Translations under genes and position numbers: made by a program
Source of the DNA: Hyphomonadaceae bacterium
Lineage (GTDB): Bacteria; Pseudomonadota; Alphaproteobacteria; Caulobacterales; Aquidulcibacteraceae
DNA: 64,000 nucleotides
Direction: 5' to 3'
NCBI GenBank assembly: GCA_009773395.1
Contig: WRPI01000004.1
Location: 1-64,000 of the forward strand
Part shown: in pieces, positions 1-10,400 of the stretch
Layout of the letters: the number at the start of each line of letters is the position of its first letter
Numbering within the stretch: the stretch's first letter is position 1
Notes under the pieces: model-generated
What the model saw: only the letters and a program-made list of their open reading frames with translations
Told to the model about the DNA's origin: nothing
The model's database searches: none

Positions 1-1
1 T

Positions 2-1087
2 CCTTCTCCGCCACCACCGCCACCACCTCCACCACCACCTCCACCTCCTCCACCACCACCGCCACCACCGCCTCCACCAACCGGGATGGATGGTTATTGG
101 AAACCAAAGAGCGAACAAGCGAACCGCATGGCGCAACAAATGCGGCCGAATTTCACAACGCCAATGAGTAAAGCGACCAGACCTACTATTTTTGGTAATA
201 GAATCGCCAATACGCAGTCTGGTTGCTATAATTATGATTGTTCATATGACGAATGCGACCCAAATGTTGCGCGGATTTCCGGGAATTTATGTTGGCAGGA
301 AACTTACAAGAATTATGGAGCTGACCCCTATACCAAGGGTAGGCGTAATACGTTTTTGAAGACGGCTGAAAATTGTATTTATACTTGGGAATATTGCACA
401 TCTGCACCAATGCCTTCAATTGCGCGAGCTTCATGTGTCGCTGACCCAAATGAAATAGCCTGGAATAATGCGGGCGGTGCCTGGTGTGCGTGGGTTCCCG
501 TTACTAGCTGGACGACTTTTGATCCGACAACTGGGCCCAATATTAATTGCCCAATGCCAATGTTGGGCTTGTCTTCTAATCGTGGGCAAGTGCTTGCTAA
601 TATCAACCGCATGTCACCTGTTGTAGGCGGAACTCATGCTGATGTTGGCCTAAGATGGGGCGCGCGAACTCTGTCGCCGAGGTTGTCTTGGGGGCAGTTT
701 TTTGGAATTACTGGCCGCGAAGCAAGGGCTTGGCGCAGCCGTGACGTCAAAAAAGCGCTAATTCTTATTACTGATGGTGAAAACACACAAGCAAATGATT
801 TCCCAGGATTTTGGGGCTGCAGCGATACACTGGCGCCTGGTTGCACTGGCTCTCCCACTGCTGCGGAATTAAACACCCGCATGCTTGCTTGGTGCAGCAA
901 ACTAAATAATGATTGGGGAGTGGATGTTTATACTGTTGCGGTAAACATAAATAATGCAACTGCAGTAAACCTCTTGGCGCAATGTGCTGGTGACCCTGCG
1001 CGCGCATTTGCTGGTGACGCTTCAGAGCTGCAACGCCAACTTCGCGTCGTTGCCAGCCAATTGTTTGAACTTCATATCAAAGAATAG
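2..1087 (+). CDS. TadG-like / von Willebrand factor A-domain protein, 5'-truncated by window edge, with poly-proline linker
   Basis: Frame of ORF 86..1087 stays open to position 2 and encodes 24 consecutive Pro codons (8-79); downstream VWA-like 'KKALILITDGENTQ' and Cys-rich segment. Confidence 0.7.
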   Translation, partial: PSPPPPPPPPPPPPPPPPPPPPPPPPTGMDGYWKPKSEQANRMAQQMRPNFTTPMSKATRPTIFGNRIANTQSGCYNYDCSYDECDPNVARISGNLCWQETYKNYGADPYTKGRRNTFLKTAENCIYTWEYCTSAPMPSIARASCVADPNEIAWNNAGGAWCAWVPVTSWTTFDPTTGPNINCPMPMLGLSSNRGQVLANINRMSPVVGGTHADVGLRWGARTLSPRLSWGQFFGITGREARAWRSRDVKKALILITDGENTQANDFPGFWGCSDTLAPGCTGSPTAAELNTRMLAWCSKLNNDWGVDVYTVAVNINNATAVNLLAQCAGDPARAFAGDASELQRQLRVVASQLFELHIKE

Positions 1088-1838
1088 TCCTAACTGTCTG
1101 TCGCAAAACTCGCCGCAGTGTTTCCAAATCTTGTGGCTCAGAAAGCCGATGATCTCCCGATTTAATAAGGGTCAGAGTGACATTATTGCTGCCAAAATTT
1201 TCCATCAATTTCGGCGATCTTTGCCAGGGCACGTCAGCATCTCTGCAGCCATGCAAAATATGAACGATGCCATCATAGTCGATTGATTTGTTCAATATCG
1301 AATTATTTCGGCCATCTTCTATTAGCGCTTTGGTAATAGGATAGCCCACTGCATCATAAGGGCTTGGACGCATCCAATAGCCTTGTTCCATTATTTCAGC
1401 TTTGACTCCGTCGCTGAATGTCACCCACATTAAGTCTTCGGTAAAATCGGGGGCGGGGGCAATTAGAACCAAAGCTTTAACACGCTCACAGTTCGCCATC
1501 GCTAATAGAATCGCGAGCCAAGCGCCCATTGAAGATCCCACCAAAATCAAATCGCCATTAGTATTGGCATCAATCATTTCTTGGCTTTCACTCAACCATT
1601 TAGAAATTGTCCCGTCTTCAAATTTGCCTTCCGAAGTTCCAGTGCCAGAATAATCAAAACGTAATGAAGCGAGACCATTTTCCCTCGCAAACTCGTCCAT
1701 AGCGGTGGCTTTTTGGCCCGCCATATCGGAATGAAACCCACAAAGCCAAACCAAAGTTGGGCTCTTGCCTTCGCGTTTTTTGAAACCAAGCCGATTGCCC
1801 GATTTTGATGCTAAATATTCGATTTCAATTTCACTCAT
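1077..1838 (-). CDS. alpha/beta hydrolase
   Basis: Nucleophile-elbow motif GSSMGAW, C-terminal GDHRLS; start chosen at internal MSEIEIEYL. Confidence 0.8.
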   Translation of the reverse strand: MSEIEIEYLASKSGNRLGFKKREGKSPTLVWLCGFHSDMAGQKATAMDEFARENGLASLRFDYSGTGTSEGKFEDGTISKWLSESQEMIDANTNGDLILVGSSMGAWLAILLAMANCERVKALVLIAPAPDFTEDLMWVTFSDGVKAEIMEQGYWMRPSPYDAVGYPITKALIEDGRNNSILNKSIDYDGIVHILHGCRDADVPWQRSPKLMENFGSNNVTLTLIKSGDHRLSEPQDLETLRRVLRQTVRTIL

Positions 1839-1880
1839 GCAGCTAGTGACTCCTATGACCACATGATTTATTGCAACCTA

Positions 1881-3041
1881 ATGAGCAAGACAATTCTTCA
1901 AGTCATTCCCGAATTGCAAACTGGTGGTGCTGAGCGCACCGTATTGGAAGTGTCGCAAGCAATTATTGCGGCGGGCGGGACGGCAATTGTTTTCACAAAT
2001 GGTGGCCGCATGGAAGCCGAACTTGCGGCAATGGGCGGGATTATTATTCATGGCGATGCAAAATCAAAAAACCCATTTGTGATTTTGAAAACCAATGTCG
2101 ATAAATTGGTCGAAATTATCAAAAAGCATAAAGTTGACATTGTTCACGCTCGCTCTCGCGCGCCAGCAATTAGTGCTTATCTGGCAGCTAAAAAATGCAA
2201 TGTGCCATTTGTGACAACTTATCACGGAATTTACAAAGCCAATAATCCAATAAAGCGCTTTTACAATGGGATTATGACCAAGGGCGAAATTGTAATCGCC
2301 AATTCGGAATTCACCAAAGCCCATTTATTGGCGGAGCATAAAATTGACCCCAAAAAAGTTCGGGTGATTTATCGCGGTGTGGATTTTAATCGTTTCGATG
2401 GCGAAACGATTGCCGCAGCAAGGCGGGAAGCGCTAATTTCATCATGGGGCATTGGCCAAAATGACAAGCTGCCAAAAATCTTATTGCCTGCGCGCATCAC
2501 CGCGTGGAAGGGCCAAGAAACCTTGATTGAGGCTGCAAATATCCTGAAAAATAAGAATGTTTTGGCGCATTATGTCCTCGCTGGCGATGCCCAAGGACGC
2601 GATGAATATGTAGCTGCGCTATTGACGAAAATTCGAGCATTGGGGCTTGAAAAATATGTTCACTTGGTTGGGCATTGTAATGATGTACCCGCCGCAATCG
2701 CAATTTGCGATATTGTAACAACGCCGTCAATTGAACCCGAGGCTTTTGGCCGAACTGCTGCCGAAGCAGGGGCTATGGGACGACCAGTCGTTGCGTCAAA
2801 TCACGGTGGTGCGCGCGAAGTTGTTGTGCATGGTGAAACTGGATTCTTGATTGAACCTGGGGGCGCGCCTGAGCTCGCTAAATGGCTTGAATATTTGATT
2901 GAAATTGGCAAATCTGGAAGGGATGAAATTGGAACAGCGGGAAAAAACCGCGTCCAGAACATGTTCACCACCGGAAGCCTACAGGCAAAGACCTTGCAAA
3001 TATATGATGAATTGATAAGTGATACGCGCACGCCTAATTAA
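1881..3041 (+). CDS. glycosyltransferase family 4
   Basis: TGGAERTVLE N-terminus, EPEAFGRTAAEAGAMGRPVVASNHGG GT4 motif. Confidence 0.9.
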   Translation: MSKTILQVIPELQTGGAERTVLEVSQAIIAAGGTAIVFTNGGRMEAELAAMGGIIIHGDAKSKNPFVILKTNVDKLVEIIKKHKVDIVHARSRAPAISAYLAAKKCNVPFVTTYHGIYKANNPIKRFYNGIMTKGEIVIANSEFTKAHLLAEHKIDPKKVRVIYRGVDFNRFDGETIAAARREALISSWGIGQNDKLPKILLPARITAWKGQETLIEAANILKNKNVLAHYVLAGDAQGRDEYVAALLTKIRALGLEKYVHLVGHCNDVPAAIAICDIVTTPSIEPEAFGRTAAEAGAMGRPVVASNHGGAREVVVHGETGFLIEPGGAPELAKWLEYLIEIGKSGRDEIGTAGKNRVQNMFTTGSLQAKTLQIYDELISDTRTPN

Positions 3042-3050
3042 ATTGGACGA

Positions 3051-4046
3051 ATGATGAAACAAAATGCTGTAAGAAGCGACATTGATAGAGTGCTTATTAT
3101 CGCCTTGGGCAGTATGGGCGATATTGTGCTATCGCTTGCCGCAATTGAAGCCATAAGGAATTATCATAGAGATGCGCATATAGTGCTTTTCACCCAGCCT
3201 GGGATGAAACGGTTTTTGACGCCATGTCCCTTTATTGACGAGCTTGTTACAAATTGGGAGCCGCACGGAACTGGTGAAGCCCTAAACAATATTGGTCAGA
3301 TGCAAAGCGCCAATTTCGACATGGTCTATGATTTGGTGGGCAATGAAGTCACAGCCGCCATTTTCAAGCGTTTTTGGCCAAAAAAACCCAAATGGTCTGG
3401 CGTAGTGCCCAATTGTTCGCACCCTCACATTGATAGAATGCGGCAAAAATTGCATTTATTGGATCGTCACGCCGAACAATTATGGTTGTGTGGAATCGGG
3501 CCAAGCCAAGGATATTCAGTTGGTGCCAGTCCTTTGCCAAAACTCAATTGGTGTGAAGACGAAATCGAAAAAAGTGAATTTGGGCCAAAATCAATAAAAT
3601 TAGATTTCCCATATGCTATTATTGCCCCCGAGGGCCCAGCAGATGAGCCGCATAAGGCATGGCCTATTGGTCGCTATATTGAACTTGCAAAAGCAGTATT
3701 AGAAATGGGACTAAAACCAATTATTGTCGGTGGCCCACAAGCATTTTCGATGGGGAACGGAATTAGGGGCAGCGTGCCCGAGGCTTTGGATTTGGTAACT
3801 CGCCTTGATGTTTTTGGCTTGATTGGAATAATGAAAGGCGCGAGCCTGATTTTGGGTTCAAACAGCGATTACACAACAATTGGTGGTGTGTTGGGCGCGC
3901 CGGTGGTAAGTATTATTAACCCAGTGGGCGCGAATATTAAGACGCTAGCCCCACGCGGGCCTTTGACGGTAAGTCTAGTCGCCCGAGATTTCAAAGACAT
4001 ACGGATTGATCAAGTAATGGCGGCTGCACGCGCTGTTATGGAATAG
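3051..4046 (+). CDS. glycosyltransferase family 9 (heptosyltransferase-like)
   Basis: LGSMGDIVLSLAAIEAIR N-terminus; GASLILGSNSDYTTIGGVLGAPVVSI; adjacent to GT4. Confidence 0.85.
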   Translation: MMKQNAVRSDIDRVLIIALGSMGDIVLSLAAIEAIRNYHRDAHIVLFTQPGMKRFLTPCPFIDELVTNWEPHGTGEALNNIGQMQSANFDMVYDLVGNEVTAAIFKRFWPKKPKWSGVVPNCSHPHIDRMRQKLHLLDRHAEQLWLCGIGPSQGYSVGASPLPKLNWCEDEIEKSEFGPKSIKLDFPYAIIAPEGPADEPHKAWPIGRYIELAKAVLEMGLKPIIVGGPQAFSMGNGIRGSVPEALDLVTRLDVFGLIGIMKGASLILGSNSDYTTIGGVLGAPVVSIINPVGANIKTLAPRGPLTVSLVARDFKDIRIDQVMAAARAVME

Positions 4047-4207
4047 TGAAATCGTATTTTGGCAAATAGCGCGACTTTTGCGCTACATTTCGGTAATAAT
4101 ATTGCTATAAGAAGTAGAGAACACTTGAAGCATTTGAATTGAGTGTTAAAGCAGAGTGCTTGAAGCCTAAAACACTGGTTTAGGCGTTTGATAATGGAGA
4201 GAACAAC

Positions 4208-4750
4208 ATAAGACGACCAACCGCTGCACAGCCCGCCGCAAAAGATGGGCCCCGCGTAAACGAAGAAATACGCGCTTCAACTGTTCTATTGATTGACGAA
4301 CAAGGCGAAAAACAAGGCGAAATGTCATTGGAAGCAGCTTTGTCGCTGGCACAAACGGCAGGGCTCGACTTAGTTGAAATAGTTGCCACCGCCAATCCAC
4401 CTGTCACCAAAATAATGGATTATGGCAAATTCAAATTTCAAGAGCAAAAAAAGCGCAATGAAGCACGTAAGCGGCAGAAAATTGTTGAACTTAAAGAAGT
4501 TAAACTTCGTCCGATGATTGATATTCACGATTATCAAGTAAAAACCAAAGCTATGCACAGATTTTTCGCCGAAGGTGACAAAGTTAAAGTCACTATGCGC
4601 TTTCGTGGACGCGAAATGGCGCATCAACATTTGGGACTGGATCTTTTGGTTCGCCTCAAAAACGATTTCGCTGACACCGCTAAAGTCGAGGCTGAACCGA
4701 GGCTTGAGGGTCGGCAAATGACAATGGTGATGGCGCCAAAAAATTCATAA
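4208..4750 (+). CDS. infC: translation initiation factor IF-3 (AUA start)
   Basis: Frame upstream of the TTG listed in the ORF track encodes the conserved IF3 N-terminus (I)[23 protein letters not shown]; first plausible initiation codon is ATA 4208-4210, with GGAGAG 6 nt upstream; in-frame TAG at 4181. Confidence 0.9.
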   Translation: MRRPTAAQPAAKDGPRVNEEIRASTVLLIDEQGEKQGEMSLEAALSLAQTAGLDLVEIVATANPPVTKIMDYGKFKFQEQKKRNEARKRQKIVELKEVKLRPMIDIHDYQVKTKAMHRFFAEGDKVKVTMRFRGREMAHQHLGLDLLVRLKNDFADTAKVEAEPRLEGRQMTMVMAPKNS

Positions 4751-4805
4751 TTGCCACTAATTTCATCATTTGAAAACGGTTGCCAAAACGAAAGCCTAAT
4801 TCTAA

Positions 4806-7700
4806 ATGGCGATTTTGCACAAAGCCAAGTCAAAACGCGCAGACTCGAAAAAAGATGAGCTTGCTTCAACAAGTCTGCATGAAGACAAGTTGAAACGTGC
4901 CAAATTAAAGCCGTGGAAAATCGCCGATGTAATAGATGGCAGGAATCTGCGGGTTCAACTTAGTGCCGCAGCACAGGATTTGCGCGGCAATAATGATGCA
5001 TTGAGGGCGCGCGTCTTATATTTGCTCAAAGGTGCTTTGTTTCGTGGACGCCTAATTGCGCACGAACGGCTTGATGCTGGTGCGGGCGGCATTGATTGCG
5101 CCGAATTATTATCTGCGGTGCAAGATGAAGTCATCGCTGCGCTTTATGACTTCGCCATAACCCATATTTTTCGCGTTCATAACCGAAGCGCAGTTGAACG
5201 AGTTAGTATTTGCGCAACTGGCGGTTATGGGCGTTACGCGCTGGCTCCATCTTCGGATGTTGATTTGCTATTCATTCGGCCCACGAAAGATGCAATTTGG
5301 GCAGAAAGCGTAATTGAATATATCCTTTATATGATGTGGGACATGGGCTTAAAAGTCGGCCATGCATCCCGAACCGTGCCGCAATGTTTGCGCAGTGCCA
5401 AAGACGATTTTACAATCCGCACCGCGGTGCTCGAGATGCGCTTTATTTGTGGCGACCAGCCGCTGTTCGATGAACTGGAGAAACGGCTTAAGGCCGAGCT
5501 TTTCCACAATACTGGCACCGAGTTTATCGCCGCGAAATTGGCAGAACGAGACCTTCGCCATGCGAGATCTGGCGAAAGCCGATATATGGTTGAACCCAAT
5601 ATAAAAGATGGCAAAGGTGGCTTAAGAGATATCCATACGATGTTTTGGATTGCCAAATATATTCACGGCATTAATGACCCCCAAGATTATGTTAAAAAGG
5701 GCCTGTTTTCAAAAGAGCAAATCAAAGCGTTTGTGAATGCAACTGAATTTCTGTGGACGGTTCGTTGTCATTTGCATTTCCTAACTGGTCGCGCCGAGGA
5801 AAGGCTGACTTTCGATCTTCAACCCGAAATGGCAAGATTGATGGGATATGGCGACCGCGCAGATAATCCGGCAGTTGAACGATTCATGAAAAGGTTTTTT
5901 CTTGTTACCAAAGAAGTCGGTTCATTGACACGGATTATGAGTGCAAAGTTGGAAGTCGATTATCTCAAGCAAGCGCCAAAAGGGCTTTCGCGTTGGTTTG
6001 GGGCGCGGCCAAAGCGATTGGTTGATAAGAGATTTATTGTCGAAACGGGTCGGATTGGTTTTGCCAATTTGGACATTCCTAAACATGATAGCCTTGCCAT
6101 GATTTCGTTGTTTTTAGAGGCCGATAGATCCAATTTGGACATAGACCCCGCGAGCTTGGCAATCGTCGCCCAACGCGCCCCGCATGATTTGAAATTGGCG
6201 GGCAATCCGCAAGCCAAAAAATTATTCCTGCAAATAATGGAATCGAAAAACGGCCCAGCGCCAATGCTTAATTTGATGAATGAATGCGGGCTTTTGGGGC
6301 GAATGGTCCCTGAATTTGGACGTATCGTCGGGCAAACTCAGTTTAATATGTATCACCATTACACCGTCGATGAGCATACATTACGAGCAGTGCAAATATT
6401 GGGTGAAGTCGAACATGGCAAATACAAACTGGAACTGCCGTTAGCAACCGATATTTTCCCAAAAATCCTTAATCGCCGCGCACTTTTTCTGGCTATGCTG
6501 TTGCACGATGTCGGCAAAGGCGAAGGTGATCAGCAAATATTGGGGGCCAAAGCGACAAGATTGGCGTGCAAGCGCCTTGGTGTTGATGATGATGAAACCG
6601 AATTGGCCGCATGGCTGGTTGGCCATCATCTAATAATGTCTGATGTCGCCCAAAAACGTGATTTGGGCGACCCAACCACCATTGTTAAATTTGCCGAAGC
6701 CGTGGAGAGCCTTGAAAAATTGCGACTGTTACTGGTCTTAACTGTTGCCGATATTCGCGCGGTTGGCCCTGGGGTTTGGAATGATTGGAAAGCGCAATTA
6801 TTGCGCGATCTCTATAAAATTACAGAAGCAGTTTTGCGTGGTGGGCGCACCGATGAAGCAATGGCCCATGGCGTGTTGGCGGCGCAAGCGGATATGACGC
6901 GCAGCGCTGTATTGAAAGACCCAACAACGTCCGAATGGTTTTCTACGCTTGATAATTCATATTGGCTTGGCTTCGATGAAAACCAGCATTTATGGCATCA
7001 AGCGGAAATAAAAACCGCGCTCACAAGCGAAAAATTAAGTTATGTCGGTTCACGCTTTGCCAATAATCGTGGCGCTACCGAAATTCTGGTATTAGCGCCA
7101 GACCGTGCGGGTTTATTTTCGTCAATCGCGGCAGTTTTTGCACGGCACGGCGCAAATGTTCTTGATGCCCGCATTTTTACTTCACGGGCCGGGCAAGCGT
7201 TTGATATATTCGCAATTCAAGACAGCCAAAATGCAGCTTATGGCGCGCATGACAATAGGCTGATTGATGCGCTTAAGAAGGAAATTCTTAGCGCTTTAGA
7301 CGAAAATTACCAAGCAAAACCTGTGACACAAGCATCGCCCACGCGCCGCCAAGCCGCATTTAGAGTTGAGCCATTTGTGTTGATAGATAATGAGGCATCC
7401 AATTATGATAGTGTTATTGAGGTTTCGGGGCTTGATCGAACTGGGCTTTTGGCGGATTTGGCGCAGAAACTACATGATGAAGCCCTCAATATTACTTCGG
7501 CTCATATTGGCGGCATTGGCGAGCGCGCCCATGATGCTTTTTATGTGCGAACTTTAGACGGTATGAAATTGCTAGATAAAACTAGGCAAGCTCGCCTTAA
7601 AAATGCACTATATGACGTTTTACGTGCCTATGAACCCGACGCGCCATTGATTGTTGCAAAACGAAAACTGGCACGCGCCCGTGCTTCAACTCGAAGATAA
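4806..7700 (+). CDS. glnD: [protein-PII] uridylyltransferase / uridylyl-removing enzyme
   Basis: GGYGRYALAPSSDVDLLFI nucleotidyltransferase motif, HD domain (LLHDVGKG), two C-terminal ACT domains. Confidence 0.97.
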   Translation: MAILHKAKSKRADSKKDELASTSLHEDKLKRAKLKPWKIADVIDGRNLRVQLSAAAQDLRGNNDALRARVLYLLKGALFRGRLIAHERLDAGAGGIDCAELLSAVQDEVIAALYDFAITHIFRVHNRSAVERVSICATGGYGRYALAPSSDVDLLFIRPTKDAIWAESVIEYILYMMWDMGLKVGHASRTVPQCLRSAKDDFTIRTAVLEMRFICGDQPLFDELEKRLKAELFHNTGTEFIAAKLAERDLRHARSGESRYMVEPNIKDGKGGLRDIHTMFWIAKYIHGINDPQDYVKKGLFSKEQIKAFVNATEFLWTVRCHLHFLTGRAEERLTFDLQPEMARLMGYGDRADNPAVERFMKRFFLVTKEVGSLTRIMSAKLEVDYLKQAPKGLSRWFGARPKRLVDKRFIVETGRIGFANLDIPKHDSLAMISLFLEADRSNLDIDPASLAIVAQRAPHDLKLAGNPQAKKLFLQIMESKNGPAPMLNLMNECGLLGRMVPEFGRIVGQTQFNMYHHYTVDEHTLRAVQILGEVEHGKYKLELPLATDIFPKILNRRALFLAMLLHDVGKGEGDQQILGAKATRLACKRLGVDDDETELAAWLVGHHLIMSDVAQKRDLGDPTTIVKFAEAVESLEKLRLLLVLTVADIRAVGPGVWNDWKAQLLRDLYKITEAVLRGGRTDEAMAHGVLAAQADMTRSAVLKDPTTSEWFSTLDNSYWLGFDENQHLWHQAEIKTALTSEKLSYVGSRFANNRGATEILVLAPDRAGLFSSIAAVFARHGANVLDARIFTSRAGQAFDIFAIQDSQNAAYGAHDNRLIDALKKEILSALDENYQAKPVTQASPTRRQAAFRVEPFVLIDNEASNYDSVIEVSGLDRTGLLADLAQKLHDEALNITSAHIGGIGERAHDAFYVRTLDGMKLLDKTRQARLKNALYDVLRAYEPDAPLIVAKRKLARARASTRR

Positions 7701-7708
7701 AGGTCAAA

Positions 7709-9289
7709 ATGTCACTCGTTCGCAACACTTTTGTTCAAGCCAGTTTCACGCTTCTAAGCCGTCTATTCGGCTATATTCGCGATAGAATAATTTCGAATTA
7801 TATGGGCGCAGGCTATATTGGCGATGCTTTTGCCACTGCACAAATGTTCCCAAATTTATTTCGTCGCATATTGGCCGAAGGCGCATTCTCACAAGCATTT
7901 GTTCCAATTTACGCCAAAGCAACCACCGAGCGCGGCAAGGATGGCGCCGAAATCATGGCGACCGAAGCTCTTTCCATGCTTACGCTGGTATCTGTGATTA
8001 TTACAATTGTCGCGCAAATCGCCATGCCCTGGATTATGCTACTGATACACACTGGCTATAAGGATGATGCAACCGCTTTTAATTTGGCGATTATTTTGAC
8101 GCAAATCACCATGCCATATTTGGTGGGTATGGCGCTCAGTTCTTTATTCGCTGGTATATTAAATACTGCGGGCAAATTTGCACTTTCCGCCGCCGCGCCA
8201 ACGCTTTTGAACATTTCAATTTTGCTTGCGGTTATTTTCACCAAAACGCCCGAGCAAGCCGCCCTAAATGGCGCGATTGCAATTGCAGTGGCCGGAGTAT
8301 TGCAAGCCGCCATGCTTTATTGGGGTTGCCGAAATATGGGTGTGAAAATTGCTTTTCGTGTGCCAAAAATCACTCCTGATGTTAAGTTAATTTTGGGAGT
8401 AATGGGGCCAGCTGTCATCGCAGGGTCGGCGACACAGATTAATGTTTTTGTGTCCCAAGCACTTTCTAGTTTTGAAGTTGGTGCAAAATCTTGGCTTTAC
8501 GCCGCCGATAGGCTCTACCAATTACCACTGGGCCTAATTGGGGTTGCAATTGGTGTCGCCTTATTGCCGCGCCTTGCCAAGGCGGTTGCGAATATTGATG
8601 ACAAGCGAGAAGACATTGATGCCATCAATGAAAGTTTCGTGCTCTCAATGTCACTTACTTTGCCAGCCGCCGCCGCACTTTTATGCATTCCGTTTTTTCT
8701 TATGTATGGCTTTTGGGCGGGCGGTGAATTCAAAACCAGTGACGCACAAAATACGGCGAACGCCCTTTTCCACTATGCCTGGGGGGTTCCCGCTTTTGTT
8801 TTGATACGCATATTAGCGCCGCCATTTTTCGCCCGCCAAGACACCAAATCGCCGATGAATTTCGCGCTTGTCGGGGTTGCATCTAATGTCATTATTGGGG
8901 CCTGTCTTTTCTATTTTTTCCATAAAAATTATAATAGCGGCTATATTGGGCTTGCAATTGGCACTAGTGCTGCGGCATGGATTAATACGATTTTATTGGT
9001 GGCTACATTGATAAATCGCAAATGGTGGCGGTTTGATAAATGGGTGGTTGGGCGAATTGCTCGTGTATTTTTGGCAACCATCATAATGGCTGGATTTTTG
9101 CTTTTTGCGGGACAAAATCAAGATTTGATAATTTCATGGTTTTCGTGGGCAAAAATATTGGGCAAGTCTATATCTAAGGAACTTGCGATTCTTGTCGTAT
9201 GCGGTTTGGGTTTTACTGTTTATGGCGTGGCTGCGCTTTTCACCAAAGCATTGACAATTTCTGATTTGAAGGCTTTAGCAAGGCCATGA
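7709..9289 (+). CDS. murJ: murein lipid II flippase
   Basis: MVIN family: [49 protein letters not shown]. Confidence 0.96.
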   Translation: MSLVRNTFVQASFTLLSRLFGYIRDRIISNYMGAGYIGDAFATAQMFPNLFRRILAEGAFSQAFVPIYAKATTERGKDGAEIMATEALSMLTLVSVIITIVAQIAMPWIMLLIHTGYKDDATAFNLAIILTQITMPYLVGMALSSLFAGILNTAGKFALSAAAPTLLNISILLAVIFTKTPEQAALNGAIAIAVAGVLQAAMLYWGCRNMGVKIAFRVPKITPDVKLILGVMGPAVIAGSATQINVFVSQALSSFEVGAKSWLYAADRLYQLPLGLIGVAIGVALLPRLAKAVANIDDKREDIDAINESFVLSMSLTLPAAAALLCIPFFLMYGFWAGGEFKTSDAQNTANALFHYAWGVPAFVLIRILAPPFFARQDTKSPMNFALVGVASNVIIGACLFYFFHKNYNSGYIGLAIGTSAAAWINTILLVATLINRKWWRFDKWVVGRIARVFLATIIMAGFLLFAGQNQDLIISWFSWAKILGKSISKELAILVVCGLGFTVYGVAALFTKALTISDLKALARP

Positions 9290-10329
9290 ATGAGACATTA
9301 GCAAATAAAGAATCGCCGCAGCATAGCCCTCGTGTGTTTTCAGGTGTGCAGCCCACCGCCAATATCCACCTAGGCAATTATTTAGGCGCGATTAAGCGTT
9401 TTGTAAGCGTTCAGCACGAAATGGAAAGCCTGTTTTGTGTTGTTGATTTACACGCCATAACTATGCCGCAAGACCCTAAAAAACTCGCGGCGCAAACCCG
9501 CGAAATTGCAGCAGCTTATTTGGCGGCAGGCATTGATCCTGAAAAGTCCATTATTTTTGTTCAATCATCAGTTTCGGCACATGCTGAATTGGCCTGGCTT
9601 CTCAATTGTGTGGCGCGCATGGGTTGGCTTGAACGCATGACCCAATTCAAAGATAAATCTGGCGAAAATTCTGAGCGTATGTCGGTTGGCCTGTTTGACT
9701 ATCCAGTTTTAATGGCAGCCGATATTTTGGCCTATAAAGCGACCCATGTGCCAGTAGGTGACGACCAAAAACAACATTTGGAACTCGCGCGCGATATTGC
9801 GCAACGCTTCAATTCTGACTTCAAGGCCAAAGGGTTTTTCCCGCAGCCAGAACCCTTAATTGGTGCCGAAGCTTCGCGGATTATGAATTTGCAAGACGGC
9901 ACGAAGAAAATGTCAAAATCCGATGCCGCTGAAAATTCCCGTATTAATTTAACCGATGATGCGGAGCAGATATCCAAAAAACTAAAACGCGCGAAAACCG
10001 ATTTGTTTCCGATGCCAGACGATGTGGCAGAACTGAAAGCCCGCCCCGAAGTTGATAATTTAATCGGCATTTACGCGGCTTTGGCCGAAATCACGAAAGA
10101 AGCAGTTGTTAAAGAATTTGCGGGACTTGGTTTTGGCGCTTTCAAACCCAAACTCGCTGATTTGGCAGTTGATAAGCTATCACCAATAAGCGCCGAAATG
10201 CGCAAATTTATGGCCGACCCTACACAAATTGATAAAATCCTTGAAAAAGGTGCTATACGGGCGCGCGAAATCGCCATGCCAATTTTGCAAGAAACTAAGA
10301 ATCTAATCGGTTTTTGGGGCGCAGATTAA
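9286..10329 (+). CDS. trpS: tryptophanyl-tRNA synthetase
   Basis: [24 protein letters not shown] motif; 4-bp overlap with murJ. Confidence 0.97.
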   Translation: MNETLANKESPQHSPRVFSGVQPTANIHLGNYLGAIKRFVSVQHEMESLFCVVDLHAITMPQDPKKLAAQTREIAAAYLAAGIDPEKSIIFVQSSVSAHAELAWLLNCVARMGWLERMTQFKDKSGENSERMSVGLFDYPVLMAADILAYKATHVPVGDDQKQHLELARDIAQRFNSDFKAKGFFPQPEPLIGAEASRIMNLQDGTKKMSKSDAAENSRINLTDDAEQISKKLKRAKTDLFPMPDDVAELKARPEVDNLIGIYAALAEITKEAVVKEFAGLGFGAFKPKLADLAVDKLSPISAEMRKFMADPTQIDKILEKGAIRAREIAMPILQETKNLIGFWGAD

Positions 10330-10400
10330 GCTTGTTTCAATTGACACAAAAATGCTTTAAGCTGAAGCTCTACATATCGTGTTGAATTAGGATATTTTCT

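Noticed and set aside
984-1286. 100-aa plus-strand ORF
   Set aside because: Overlaps the TadG-like gene and the hydrolase in other frames; no domain.
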